Assembly: GCA_029204225.1 (NCBI GenBank)
Contig: CM055095.1
Coordinates: 70,134,539 to 70,183,538, forward strand
Length of the DNA stretch: 49,000 nucleotides
Direction of reading: 5' to 3'
DNA from: Diphasiastrum complanatum
Lineage: Eukaryota; Streptophyta; Lycopodiopsida; Lycopodiales; Lycopodiaceae
Shown here: positions 34,101 through 39,870 of the stretch, piece after piece
Position numbering within the stretch: the stretch's first letter is position 1
Layout of the letters: each line of letters opens with the position of its first letter
Made by a program: the position numbers and the translations under genes
Notes under the pieces: generated by a model
What the model was told of the DNA's origin: nothing
What the model saw: only the letters and a program-made list of their open reading frames with translations
Databases searched by the model: none

Positions 34101-36240
34101 AAACGTTCTACATAAAGTATGGCAAAGTGTTAGACAATATCTAAAACAATTCCATTTGCTCCACTACTCCTAAAAATTTAATAGAGTATCTTGACTTCTA
34201 AAAATCAACAAATGGCATGAGACATGCCCTGCTAATAGGAAGGGATATGATGTGAAAGCTTTAAGAAATGACCTAAAAATGAGTACTAAAAAGATAATTT
34301 GCCAAAAACTTCATAATAAGGGAAACTTAATATCTCAACCTGCGTTTATCAAAATCAAGATGTGTGAAGTGCATGAGCGGCCGGCCACCTACTATAGGAA
34401 ACACAAAGGAAAAATATCTCCAGACAAGTCCTCAAAAAAGTACAAAACTAAGAATGGTAATGGAAATTTGTGGGCCCCTTACATTCTAAGTGAAACAAAA
34501 AATAAAGACAAAAATATATATAAGCAGTGATTTTTTATCCAAAACCAAAAGGTGATGCTCAAAATTCAAGGCCCCACATAAGCAAGTCACATCTTGCACA
34601 ATGAGACATAATGCTTCTTGGTTTCCAAGGGAAGGCTCGAACTTGAGACCAAAGAAACTTTGGATGTCAAGCTAACCAATGAGACATAATGGAGAGAGTA
34701 GAATCAAATACATTTATAGAGAAATGGAGAAAATTCACAATGTGTGTGAAAATCAATGATTATCCACAACCAGTGTGCTGATTTAAGTTGAATGTACTAA
34801 TGTTTTATTGATGCTAATATGAGGTACCTAAGCTGATTGAAGTAAGAGCTGAGAATCTGATTAATCAACCACTCAAGGTGGACCACTTACGTCCACATTC
34901 GTTGGAAGGACCCATGAACTATTGATAACGAACCACCGATGTCCATACATTTGATTGGAACGACCATAAGCCAGGGTAGGGCAACGCCCTTATATTAGGG
35001 AGTTGGGGACCCAACGAGACCAAAAAATGACAACAGGCCAAGTCGTGCCAAATGGTGACCCAAGTAGCCAAAGCATAAGGAATAAGGTCAAATAATAAGC
35101 TGGGGACCGAGAACCCAAGGTATTGTGCATAAATGACTACCAGAGATCTTTTGACTTCTAACACTCCAACTACATGATGAAATATTTACCAGTCTGCACA
35201 CTTTCAATCTACCTAGAACGAGATTTTTTACAACGACATCCCCAAATCCAAAATGCAGACAATGAGGGTTCATAGCACCTCTGCTGGGTAGGTATTAAAT
35301 TATTTAGCCTGTCTATCAAATGAGGCCCGAGGTTTGGTGTTCAATTCCACTTGGCGCACATGATACAAGATGTAAAAAAGTAATCCATTTTTTGGAAACC
35401 AAAGGAGTAAGAGCTATCATTCGGGCATTGGATCTATTCTGAGAATACAGAGAAGGAAAGACATGTTATCTTGGAAAACAAAAAACAAGAACTACCTGCT
35501 CCATTTTGCCAGCTCGACTGTGTTCCAACCCCATGGTTTGGCTGTGTTACACTTTCCAACTGTGGCCTAACAAGAAATATTTGAACATTATCAGATGTTA
35601 GATCTACTAGATCACGACGGTGACTCGTGGGTTTGACTTCGACAGTCTCCAGCCTGAAAAACATATTCTCATCACCTCAAAACTGAAAAAAGTGTCTTTC
35701 CAAACAAATGGAGGAAAAAACATATTCTCATCACTTCAAAACTGAAAAAAATGTCTTTCCAAAACTACTTTCCAGTACAAACTAAACGCAGCAAAACAGC
35801 CTGCTGCATTCTTGATTCTGTCTCGGTGGAAGAATACAAAGCACTAATAAGCAAGATTGAACAGAGCAAGATTTTGTCTCGGTGGAAGGATGCAAAGCAA
35901 TAACAAGCAAGATTCAACAGAGCTCTTTCACAGATCTGGATCTAGCAGAAGTGTAAAAGCCAAAACTTTCTAATTATCAATAACACTTCCATTCCACTCG
36001 CACTTTCTTGCAGACGGCCTAAATTGTGTAATTATCCACGATAGCTCCATTCCAATCGTTGGCATACATTACCTGCTGATACAGCGCATAAAGAACCAAG
36101 CTGGTGTCGTTTGGGAAACGAGGAGCGATGCCTTTCACAGAATCATGAGACGAGAATCCGGCGTACGCTGCCGCTGCATGGAAACGCTCTGGATAGGACA
36201 GACCTGCTGCCGTCGCCGCAACGGGGCCAGACCTTGCCAT
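7759..36240 (-). CDS. ACBP4: Acyl-CoA-binding protein with kelch repeats (13 of its exons; C-terminus outside)
   Basis: A plant class IV ACBP: a soluble protein that binds long-chain acyl-CoA esters through an N-terminal acyl-CoA-binding (ACB) domain and carries a kelch beta-propeller for protein contacts. It is involved in lipid transport and signalling. Thirteen exons splice in frame with GT-AG borders to 496 codons. The ACB domain spans residues 16-112, with YPERF, LYALYQQATVG, the KW...W pair and EAMRLFV. An acidic, serine-rich linker covers about 113-225. Kelch repeats start at about 226 and contain GG or AG turns: [41 protein letters not shown]. Known relatives have a further kelch strand and a C-terminal helical region, not seen here. 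Introns 2 (19,566-35,495) and 11 (8,206-16,848) are transposon-filled; the other closed introns are 97-506 bp. All recognised exons are free of stops and frameshifts, so I judge the gene intact. Confidence 0.9.
8091..8205 (-). CDS. ACBP exon 12
   Basis: Residues 429-466 plus one base, [20 protein letters not shown] and [10 protein letters not shown]. Acceptor TTCAG/ATGG and donor GGCAG/GTATGA. It joins exon 11 in phase 0 across the transposon-filled intron. Confidence 0.9.
8422..9253 (+). mobile_element. hAT-like non-autonomous element, copy 1
   Basis: Starts CATAGTTGCAC and ends GTGCAACTATG (perfect 11-bp terminal inverted repeat). It is flanked by TTCTGAAA at 8414-8421 and 9254-9261, an exact 8-bp target duplication. 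It carries no transposase. The interior has CGCGTTTC palindromes near both ends, a block around cagatgaaagctctgatt, and a GC-rich ggggggcgttgcccccc hairpin at 8737-8753. The right arm (8797-9022) is duplicated in tandem (9027-9253). It lies in ACBP intron 11. The 8-bp duplication points to the hAT superfamily, by inference. Confidence 0.85.
9262..10330. other. Intron 11 sequence without recognised element
   Basis: Mostly AT-rich. The GC-richer part at 9,990-10,330 contains a possible exon on the minus strand, listed separately. Confidence 0.4.
9995..10129 (-). CDS. Possible exon with a hydrophobic segment
   Basis: On the minus strand a GC-rich open segment reads [19 protein letters not shown] followed by [14 protein letters not shown]. 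It ends at a candidate donor, AAAAG/GTTCCA. The hydrophobic run of about 14 residues followed by arginine resembles a signal anchor. There is no in-frame ATG, so it would need an upstream exon. It may be a captured or relic exon inside the ACBP intron, or chance. The family is not recognised. Confidence 0.2.
10430..11549 (+). pseudogene. Ty3/gypsy chromovirus integrase and chromodomain, core deleted
   Basis: In order: an integrase zinc-binding domain ([20 protein letters not shown] ... CAQCQ, an HHCC motif, 10,517-10,630); the start of the catalytic core, where the expected first Asp of SMDF is Asn ([10 protein letters not shown]); a frame change near 10,745; the core continuing [20 protein letters not shown]; and then a jump to [16 protein letters not shown]. 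The stretch with the other two catalytic acidic residues is deleted. The C-terminal part is open: [18 protein letters not shown], and a chromodomain [16 protein letters not shown]. The stop TAG overlaps the LTR start. The catalytic residues are lost, so it is inactive. The element's gag, protease and reverse transcriptase are absent on the left. Confidence 0.85.
11550..11987 (+). repeat. Gypsy LTR A (plus orientation)
   Basis: TGTTAGGGACCC ... TTTAACA, directly after the integrase stop, so a 3' LTR. It contains a TATA-like gtatacaagg near 11,702. It is clearly the same family as LTR B (14,316-14,762), which lies in the opposite orientation; long stretches are identical. Its CA end is joined directly to gag sequence of a minus-strand element. 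Confidence 0.85.
11988..13300 (-). pseudogene. Ty3/gypsy gag, split by a hAT-like insertion
   Basis: Minus-strand gag core reads [20 protein letters not shown], then [20 protein letters not shown] and [19 protein letters not shown] (11,988-12,450), the retrotransposon gag fold. A hAT-like element at 12,451-13,207 interrupts the codons for a QWLDRF-type motif; gag sequence resumes at 13,216. The element's 5' LTR and primer site follow to the right. The gag is cut at 11,988, where it meets the inverted LTR A; protease and pol are absent. Confidence 0.8.
12451..13207 (+). mobile_element. hAT-like non-autonomous element, copy 2
   Basis: Starts CATAGTTGCAGC and ends GTGCAACTATG. It is flanked by GTTCTATC at 12,443-12,450 and 13,208-13,215 (exact 8-bp duplication). 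Inserted inside gypsy gag, so it is younger than that element. The interior matches copy 1 (aaattcaaaactaacctctag block in reverse, and the pgcaatatgggtatcag-type block) but the GC-rich hairpin differs. Confidence 0.9.
13301..14296 (-). other. Leader of the minus-strand gypsy element
   Basis: Lies between the primer-binding site and gag. No conserved coding is seen. Near 13,880-14,140 the motif GTCCAGGTCTGGACAGTGCCACGTGGCAGG and a close copy recur about 175 bp apart, a short direct repeat inside the leader. Confidence 0.45.
14297..14313 (-). other. Primer-binding site (initiator tRNA-Met)
   Basis: Minus strand TGGTATCAGAGCCACTG, complementary to the 3' end of initiator tRNA-Met, two bases after the end of LTR B. 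It fixes LTR B as a 5' LTR of a minus-strand element. Confidence 0.85.
14316..14762 (-). repeat. Gypsy LTR B (5' LTR, minus orientation)
   Basis: Minus strand TGTTAGGGACCCAACT ... AGAGTCTAACA. Same family as LTR A but inverted; relative to A it has a small insertion (aggaggtgg near 14,562). A TATA-like gtatacaagg is conserved. Confidence 0.85.
14763..15247. other. Intron 11 sequence, nothing recognised
   Basis: AT-rich, no coding similarity or terminal repeats seen. Confidence 0.4.
15248..16087 (-). mobile_element. LINE copy 3, 5'-truncated, hairpin subtype B, (CT)n tail
   Basis: Minus strand. It begins just after the tail of copy 4 with [20 protein letters not shown] and [20 protein letters not shown] (16,080-15,960), the ORF2 C-terminus. 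It continues in a second frame with [32 protein letters not shown] and an acidic/basic tail (15,840-15,600). The 3' hairpin GTACC..GGTAC is at 15,300-15,313, then an AATAAAG signal and a short (CT)n at 15,248-15,268. At least one frameshift. Confidence 0.75.
16088..16340 (-). mobile_element. LINE copy 4, 3' UTR only, hairpin subtype A, (CT)n tail
   Basis: Minus strand 3' UTR resembling that of copy 1 (tttggagatgtttta; gtcttatatgccttttggca). It has hairpin ATGCC..GGCAT at 16,189-16,202, then an AATAAAG signal, about 45 bases of extra sequence, and (CT)n at 16,088-16,120. Copy 3 starts right after this tail. The left (5') border near 16,340 is a guess. Confidence 0.65.
16341..16848. other. Intron 11 sequence next to exon 11
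   Basis: Ordinary AT-rich intron; nothing recognised. Confidence 0.4.
16849..16975 (-). CDS. ACBP exon 11
   Basis: Residues 386-428, [40 protein letters not shown]. Acceptor TTAG/GGGC, donor AGAGT/GTAAGT (consensus). It is followed by the 8.6-kb intron 11. Confidence 0.9.
17082..17221 (-). CDS. ACBP exon 10
   Basis: Residues 340-386, [20 protein letters not shown] then [16 protein letters not shown]. Among alternative GT sites at its end, GAGCCTGT/GTGAG is the one that keeps frame with exon 11. Confidence 0.9.
17319..17380 (-). CDS. ACBP exon 9
   Basis: Residues 319-339, [19 protein letters not shown], a kelch strand with the typical D-T-x-x-W spacing. Borders GTAG/TTCA and CCCCG/GTACCT. 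Confidence 0.9.
17508..17574 (-). CDS. ACBP exon 8
   Basis: Residues 297-318 plus one base, [18 protein letters not shown]. Borders TACAG/ATTC and CAGAG/GTGCTC. Confidence 0.9.
17850..17939 (-). CDS. ACBP exon 7
   Basis: Residues 267-296, [16 protein letters not shown] and PPCAGHNL, including the LxTW kelch signature. Borders AACAG/GTTTTG and CTG/GTAGGT, phase 0. Confidence 0.9.
18053..18130 (-). CDS. ACBP exon 6
   Basis: Residues 241-266, [20 protein letters not shown] plus RYLNDVQ, the first full kelch strand pair. Acceptor TGCAG/CATG, donor CCAG/GTACAA, phase 0 on both sides. Confidence 0.9.
18550..18837 (-). CDS. ACBP exon 5 (linker and start of kelch)
   Basis: Residues 145-240, an acidic/polar linker ending in [19 protein letters not shown], the entry to the kelch propeller. 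The donor CAG/GTACTT is clear. The acceptor is less certain: CAG/GGGTGT at 18,838 is in phase, but CAG/CCCGG at 18,778 is also in phase and would shorten the linker by 20 residues. Confidence 0.8.
19259..19387 (-). CDS. ACBP exon 4
   Basis: Residues 102-144. It starts [14 protein letters not shown], the conserved end of the plant ACB region, then runs into a Ser/Thr-rich linker. Acceptor TACAG/GAAG, donor AAGAG/GTAGTT, 43 complete codons. Confidence 0.85.
19502..19565 (-). CDS. ACBP exon 3
   Basis: Residues 80-101, [21 protein letters not shown], the last helix of the ACB domain. Acceptor GACAG/TTGG completes a serine codon split by the 15.9-kb intron 2, which supports the join over that distance. 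Donor GGAG/GTACTA. Confidence 0.9.
19566..20390. other. ACBP intron 2, exon-3-proximal part
   Basis: AT-rich; no element or exon recognised. Confidence 0.4.
20391..21190 (-). pseudogene. Ty1/copia reverse transcriptase fragment
   Basis: Minus-strand translation, in broken frames, gives [20 protein letters not shown] (20,730-20,810), [20 protein letters not shown] (about 20,600-20,670) and [16 protein letters not shown] (about 20,535-20,585). This is the standard order of the copia RT N-terminus (EYDAIxKNxTWE, KARLVAKGYAQ, FLNGxLEEEVY). Upstream (to the right) [16 protein letters not shown] fits the linker before RT. Many stops; no LTR attached. Confidence 0.75.
21196..21921 (+). pseudogene. 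Ty3/gypsy gag with zinc knuckle
   Basis: The open segment 21,196-21,582 holds the retrotransposon gag core ([48 protein letters not shown]). After stops, a nucleocapsid zinc knuckle follows near 21,843-21,893 (CF..........GHVFYQCP; the second Cys is lost to stops). A hAT-like element interrupts the frame at 21,930, and gag/protease sequence continues after it at 23,043. Confidence 0.8.
21930..23034 (+). mobile_element. hAT-like non-autonomous element, copy 3
   Basis: Starts CATGGTTGCAGCGAAACACG and ends GTGCAACTATG, flanked by GTTCAAAC at 21,922-21,929 and 23,035-23,042 (exact 8 bp). It is the longest copy (1,105 bp). The left half is unlike the other copies and could hold captured sequence. 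The right half has the family blocks (caaactacacagtgataatgc, atacccatattgccc). Inserted into gypsy gag. Confidence 0.85.
23043..23324 (+). pseudogene. Ty3/gypsy gag-protease linker fragment
   Basis: Continuation of the gypsy frame between two hAT-like insertions, with stops. Assigned by position and by its link to gag and RT on either side; no catalytic Asp-Ser-Gly was read with confidence. Confidence 0.45.
23333..24188 (+). mobile_element. hAT-like non-autonomous element, copy 4
   Basis: Starts CACAGATGCAGCG (degenerate left end) and ends GTGCAACTATG, flanked by GTTTGGGT at 23,325-23,332 and 24,189-24,196 (exact 8 bp). It contains an expanded GC-rich hairpin block (23,837-23,930). Two copies in one gypsy element lie only about 300 bp apart. 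Confidence 0.85.
24340..25065 (+). pseudogene. Ty3/gypsy reverse transcriptase
   Basis: Reads [69 protein letters not shown] (24,450-24,710), all standard RT blocks. It then runs through stops to a degenerate catalytic box, FDDILVSS, at about 24,928, where YxDD is expected, and [10 protein letters not shown]. The normal next block (RNase H start) is present but inverted; see the next entry. Confidence 0.85.
25070..25505 (-). pseudogene. Inverted gypsy RT connection / RNase H segment
   Basis: The minus strand gives [20 protein letters not shown] (about 25,400-25,470) and, in shifted frames, RNase H text ending [18 protein letters not shown] (about 25,110-25,165). These belong between the plus-strand RT at 24.3-25.06 kb and the plus-strand RNase H tail at 25.51 kb, so a segment of about 430 bp has been flipped in place. 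Confidence 0.7.
25506..25662 (+). pseudogene. Ty3/gypsy RNase H end
   Basis: Reads KWGQLLEYF and then [20 protein letters not shown], the end of gypsy RNase H (VHRPGKxNxVADALSR). It ends near 25,660 where copia sequence starts. Confidence 0.75.
25665..26358 (+). pseudogene. Ty1/copia RT end and RNase H
   Basis: The first part, with one stop, reads [18 protein letters not shown], the end of copia RT. An open frame of 197 codons (25,765-26,358) then carries the RNase [41 protein letters not shown], and [16 protein letters not shown]. The acidic residues of DADWAGD, STESEY and CDN match the copia RNase H catalytic set. The rest of the polyprotein is missing; the left end is joined to gypsy RNase H. 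Stop TAA, polypurine tract and LTR follow. Confidence 0.85.
26366..27319 (+). repeat. Copia 3' LTR
   Basis: Begins TGTTAGATC after aagggggag and ends TTTTTGACA at the point where an unrelated minus-strand gypsy reading frame starts. It contains two tandem cassettes (26,607-26,650 and 26,690-26,722) of gacatcgaagtcatcgac plus tgtatatac, and a TATA-rich stretch near 26,660. Confidence 0.75.
27320..28205 (-). pseudogene. Ty3/gypsy RT and RNase H fragment
   Basis: Minus strand: RT start [36 protein letters not shown] (28,200-28,080), then a deletion and frame changes. The RT connection and RNase H are at 27,720-27,322: [49 protein letters not shown]. It stops exactly at the copia LTR end, so that LTR junction interrupts the RNase H. 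Confidence 0.85.
28206..29590 (-). pseudogene. Ty3/gypsy gag, zinc knuckle region and protease
   Basis: Minus strand. The gag start is near MFNPEFFSG at about 29,585. The gag core is at 29,486-29,180: [39 protein letters not shown] basic linker at 29,130-28,870 is broken by frameshifts. The protease reads [20 protein letters not shown] (28,690-28,630), where the retropepsin D-S/T-G is degenerate (DDGST). Then comes [10 protein letters not shown] (28,470-28,440), the conserved GMDWL-like motif. The order and strand continue with the RT at 28.2-27.3 kb and with the 5' LTR at 31.2-31.77 kb. Confidence 0.8.
29619..29691 (-). tRNA. tRNA-like sequence, probably pseudogene or SINE head
   Basis: 73 nt on the minus strand with a canonical A box (TAGCTTAGTGGTAGAGC) and B box (GGTTCGAATCC). 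A T arm with 5 pairs, a D arm, and an acceptor stem with 6 of 7 pairs can be drawn. The anticodon arm has one mismatch. The loop would give CGG (Pro), but position 33 is C and not the invariant U. The pol III internal promoter is intact while tRNA function is doubtful. Confidence 0.5.
30355..30610. repeat. AAAGTTT / AAACTTT-rich patch
   Basis: About 250 bp crowded with aagttt, aacttt and their complements (for example acaaagtttgtaacttatg), giving many short overlapping inverted repeats. Confidence 0.6.
31189..31205 (-). other. Primer-binding site (initiator tRNA-Met)
   Basis: Minus strand TGGTATCAGAGCCACTG, two bases from the end of LTR C. Confidence 0.85.
31208..31765 (-). repeat. Gypsy LTR C (5' LTR, minus orientation)
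   Basis: Minus strand begins TGTTCCTATGG and ends GATTCTAACA just before the primer site. It has a TATA-like ctatgtatatagagg (31,488-31,503). The outer border is inferred from the TG...CA rule. Confidence 0.7.
31985..32460 (+). mobile_element. LINE copy 5, ORF2 fragment
   Basis: Starts tgatacgggccaagccct, matching tgattcgggctaagccct at 5203 in copy 2. It continues [15 protein letters not shown] (32,228-32,272), parallel to THAYIRQQIYRSYI in copy 2. Numerous stops. It lacks the zinc-finger motif, hairpin and (CT)n tail. Confidence 0.6.
32461..32860. other. Intron 2, unrecognised
   Basis: No coding similarity. The phrase ttacatatgtccctttagctt occurs twice (about 32,813 and 32,864), a short direct repeat at the edge of the copia fragment. 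Confidence 0.4.
32863..34135 (-). pseudogene. Ty1/copia gag to integrase fragment
   Basis: Minus strand, heavily broken. From right to left: the gag end [20 protein letters not shown] (34,110-34,030); basic gag/zinc region [13 protein letters not shown]-like (33,900-33,830); a GAG-pre-integrase block [20 protein letters not shown] ... WHERH (33,690-33,590); and integrase [18 protein letters not shown] (about 32,990-32,935), which matches [10 protein letters not shown] of copia integrases. No LTR was identified. Confidence 0.75.
34136..35495. other. ACBP intron 2, exon-2-proximal part
   Basis: 34,252-34,530 has a lysine-rich open segment on the plus strand that I do not recognise and regard as chance. 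About 35,000-35,140 resembles 7,190-7,330. No ACBP exon between exons 2 and 3 is needed for frame. Confidence 0.4.
35496..35566 (-). CDS. ACBP exon 2
   Basis: Residues 57-80 (first two bases of codon 80). It reads [15 protein letters not shown] and VELAKWS, completing the acyl-CoA-binding YxQATVG and KW motifs. Borders are TTAG/GCC and AGCAG/GTAGTT. It joins exon 1 in phase 0. Confidence 0.9.
36073..36240 (-). CDS. ACBP exon 1
   Basis: Residues 1-56, from the ATG at 36,240 to LYALYQQ. It covers the first two helices of the ACB domain ([14 protein letters not shown]). The donor is CAG/GTAATG, phase 0. An in-frame GTG two codons upstream is not a plausible start. Confidence 0.9.
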
Positions 36241-36397
36241 TGCCACCCTTCCTCTCCTCCTCCTCCTCCCTCCTCCCTCCTTACTAGATCTGCTTCTATG
36301 ATGTCTGTTCGATCGCCTTGATGGTTCGCTTTCTTTTTGTTGGAGAAAAAACAGAGAAAAGAGAGAAAGCCTTCAGAAATTGCTGGCTTTTATAAAT
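36241..36397 (-). promoter_or_regulatory. ACBP 5' UTR and TATA box
   Basis: A TATA box, TTTATAAAAG, is at 36,387-36,396 on the minus strand, placing the start of transcription near 36,360. The leader is pyrimidine-rich at first (tttctctcttttctctg), then has a GGAGGA-rich run just before the ATG (36,248-36,285). A second AT-rich box, atatatataa, lies at 36,411-36,420. Confidence 0.65.
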
Positions 36398-36420
36398 GCC
36401 ATTTTCCCGGATATATATAA

Positions 36421-38050
36421 GCCTGATAGGGCAGCTTAACTTAACTCACACATGCTACCCAATACAAGCCTCCTATATAAGTTACCCATTCTCACAGCTT
36501 TCTATTTCTTTCCTTTGTATTTTTCTATGCCCTTGACAACAAGCATCTAGTTACACACCGAGTGATCTACAAGCATTCATCACATGTCGTAATCTCGATC
36601 GATCCTTTGTTTTTTTTGTATTTCTCTCAACCCTTCCCTTGTGAGGTTTTGAGAGTTGTCATCGAGCACAAGTACCTTCCACGTACAACCACCCACTTAT
36701 GCATAGAATACGTACTTTGCATTCAAAGGGCTTTCCAAGACACATGTCAGGTTCTAAATGCATATTAAGTTCGCACATTTGATTTCATAAGGTTTTTTAC
36801 TAGGACATTTGTCTCACTGAAGCTGTTCTTCACATCAATTCATGTCCACTACACTTTTTTTCAGATTTCTACTCGTGTGTGAGACTTTATTCTTGCTGTT
36901 TTACTCTATGCCTTTTACCATGTGTGTCCATACTCTCACATGACCTAGGGTTTTGGTCTCTAATTCATTTCAATCCTAAAATTTTGATTCGACTCTATGC
37001 ATTTGATGAAAACGAAAATTTTATTACAATTTGTATGAATGCATAAAAAAATGTTGAAAGTAAATCTTCTTTAAGCAGTGTACAAGCCTAGCATTAGAGA
37101 AAATCATATAAGAAATGCCACGTAGGAGAGAGAATAACAGAGAAACTTTATTATAATGTTATTTAAAAAACATTTTACACATCTACCCTCACCATTTTCA
37201 ATGTAAACCATTCTAACCATTATAGTCACATTCAAAATCGATTCTTGGATGATCTGCAGATGTTAAAATGCATGTCCAATGTTTCCCATGGAGCTAATTC
37301 TTTCTTGTATTGCATGAAGACATCAAAAGACATGATGAGAAGTAATGGGGTATCAAGAGACAGAGAAGATGCAAACCAGTGCTACCGATTCCTATACATA
37401 ATGTTCATATTTGTACACTCCATGCATAGGTGCGTATAATAGAAAAAAATAATTTATCACATATTGTTCGCATGGAATATAAAAACAGAGTCATCTTCAA
37501 AGCAAGCCATTTTCAGACTAGAAGATGTTCTGTCTAAAGCTGGATTACATAAAGGCCATGTCAAAATCAAGAAGGACGACAAGCTTTCAGGTAAATCTTG
37601 ATATATTCCATGTAAACCAAGCATTGGAGGATCAAAGGCTCGCATATTTTTAGCAAACTACTCTGGAAAACATTCCAAAATTTAATACTCTGCTGCTACT
37701 CAAGATTTTGGAGAACCGATTCTACTCGGCTACTCAAAGCTTAAGCTTGGAAAAAGCTTGATAACATGGTGAAATATTTATGCAAAGAGAAATTTACAAA
37801 TATCGATGTGCAAATGATACAAAAAACAACTATTGAGCTTGTTGATGCAATCCAAAGTGCATGGGGAGTAGATCACATAACTCATCACATGGTAAAATTT
37901 ATCTTTCAATGTATTGTTAAGAGTTTTGTGCTACTCATTTAACTTTGTTGTGGTGTTGAATTATTTTTTATATTGTATGTAATACTGATGAAATCTCGAA
38001 AATGTCCAAACGCTTTGATACCATTGATGGAATCTCAAAAACGTCAAGAC
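36421..38050. other. Upstream intergenic DNA
   Basis: No gene recognised. 37,740-37,900 (plus) contains an open run, VKYLCKEKFTNIDVQMIQ, that looks protein-like but has no clear borders or known family. Confidence 0.35.
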
Positions 38051-38577
38051 GCTCTAATACCACTGAGAGAAAAACCCTCTACGTCTCTGTGCGAGGATTT
38101 CGATGAAGCTCAGATGGAGTCGATCTGTCGGATAAGGCTACTGCCTCAACCCACGATCAATCATCACAGCTACTACTAATCTGACTATAAGTTTATGAAC
38201 AGCAGATGATGTCTTAATGACAGCGAAAATATATCTACTGATAAAATTGAACAACCGTCACAACATTTACAGATTACACATTGAGCAGAAAAGGATGTAC
38301 TCATCTATAATATTAGAATCGAGTGTACATTGAAATTCTTTCTTGAGCGATGTTTGTTTCATATCAGCGCGTCGGCGTGAGAGAGGTGTTCTCTTCTCAC
38401 GAAAGATACGCGCCTCACTGAGTGCTGCGTTTGGAAAACTATATACTCTGTATGTATATGTCTGTATCCTTCGTTGATCATTTATGTGATCGATCTAGGG
38501 ATTTGATTAAATTAAAAGATCTAATCAAAAGAAAATGCATTAGTGATCTTAAACAAAACTGATTCCAGTTTTTTGTC
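38051..38577 (-). repeat. Putative copia-type LTR with primer site
   Basis: Minus strand: a segment starting TGACAAAAAACTGG (38,577) and ending TTTTTCTCTCA (38,064), directly followed by GTGGTATTAGAGC (38,051-38,063), a degenerate initiator tRNA-Met primer site. A TATA-like agtatatagttttcc lies near 38,440. A second primer-site-like ATGGTATCAAAGC lies near 38,003-38,015. No internal coding was recognised to the left. Confidence 0.4.
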
Positions 38578-39063
38578 ATTGTCCTCCGTGAATTAGCCGC
38601 CTTTTGCCCGTTACACCGTGCCTTCACGCTGTAGACCTTCGCATTTTGCCAAAAGACACTTTTGCGGCTTTAAGGACAAGTGTCATTTTTTTAAGGGCAA
38701 GTGTCGCTTTTTCCCGTAAGGCAAAAAAGTCAACTTTAGGGCAGAAAACAGTTAGTTCTAAGGATAGTGTCGCTTTTCTAAGGGCAAGTGTCGCTTTTTC
38801 CCGAAAGGCGAAAAAGCCGATAGTAGTCCTAAAACTTCTCTAAGGCATTTTAGCGACTGTCTTTTTCGCAAAAATGCAAAAAATGTGACGTGTCGGGAAA
38901 AGTTGCCAAAGTGATTTTCTAAGTATTTTAGACCTAGGGATGAATTTTCCTCATGACCCAAAAATGCGAACTGTGCGACCAGTTTTCTCTTCTTGTCCTC
39001 CGTGAATTAGTCGCCTTCTATCCGTTACACCATGCCTTCACGTTGCAGACCTTCACATTTTGC
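38578..39063. repeat. Direct repeat pair around a 340-bp repeat-rich spacer
   Basis: ttgtcctccgtgaattag through ccttcacattttgcc occurs at about 38,578-38,649 and 38,992-39,063. Between them, aagggcaagtgtcgctttttcccg plus aaggc occurs twice (38,690 and 38,778) with shorter variants. The right copy ends exactly where LINE RT sequence begins. Confidence 0.7.
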
Positions 39064-39870
39064 CTGCCATCACAGCAAGAACAATGTCGGTGGAGAAGCC
39101 TAGGTCTCGGAGTTTCTGGATGAGAAATGAGCAAGGGACAGAATCAAAGGCTTTCCTGAAGTCCACAAAACAATAGTAAACCATATCTCTCCTGTGCTTA
39201 GCCTCCTCAATTTATGCCCGCAATGTGAAGATGTGATTTGTAGTAAAATAATGGGCTCAAAAACTTGCCTGACCCGTAGCATGTAGTCTCCTAGTCTCTG
39301 CCTCTGAGCTCACAACAGACTGAAGTATAGTACCATATAGCTTCGCCAGGACGTGCCCAATCATGATGGTACGATAGTTACTCCGAATCATGGGGTCACC
39401 ATTTTTATGGATGGGGTGGATGATGTTAGTGCAGCAGGATGATAGGAAACCATAAACAACTGCGTAATTAAGAAGGGTGGCTATGGTGGAAGCGAGTAAG
39501 TCAGAGGCATGGGAAAGGAGTTCAGATTCAAGGTCTTCAATATCTCTGGCCTTGTGAGACTTCATCTTCTTAATGGCTACAAGTACCATGTCATATGTGA
39601 AGAAGGAGAACTCAGATGGTTGTGGAGATATAGAAATAGGTGAGTCGGTAGGGACAGTATACAAGCTAGCAGCATAATCAGTCCGAATGTGGAGGTCCTC
39701 CAGGAGAGGTGGTGGAGAGTGAGGAATGAACTCATGTCAAAAAGTGCCTGAAGAAGAACTGAAAAGAATGTCAATAAGATGTTTCCCTTCAGAATCATCA
39801 TAGGAACGCTTCTTACGGCGGAGAACACGATGGTAGGAGCGTCAGGAATGTCGAAGAAATGAGGGAACGA
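39064..39870 (-). mobile_element. LINE copy 6, reverse transcriptase fragment
   Basis: Minus strand. An open frame (39,664-39,257) reads FTYDMVLVAIKKMKSHKARD, then NIIHPIHKNGDPMIRSNYRT and IMIGHVLAKLYGTILQSV. It is followed in another frame by LRALIEEAKHRRDMVYY and CFVDFRKAFDSVPCSF (RT motif A with its catalytic Asp). The KxGD...NYR and FxDFxKAFD blocks are typical of LINE RTs. It may be the RT missing from the deleted copy 2, but no overlap exists to prove that. It is cut on the left at 39,064. Confidence 0.8.

Noticed and set aside
34252-34530. Lysine-rich 92-codon frame
   Set aside because: No recognisable domain, AT-rich context and no splice or promoter signals; likely chance.
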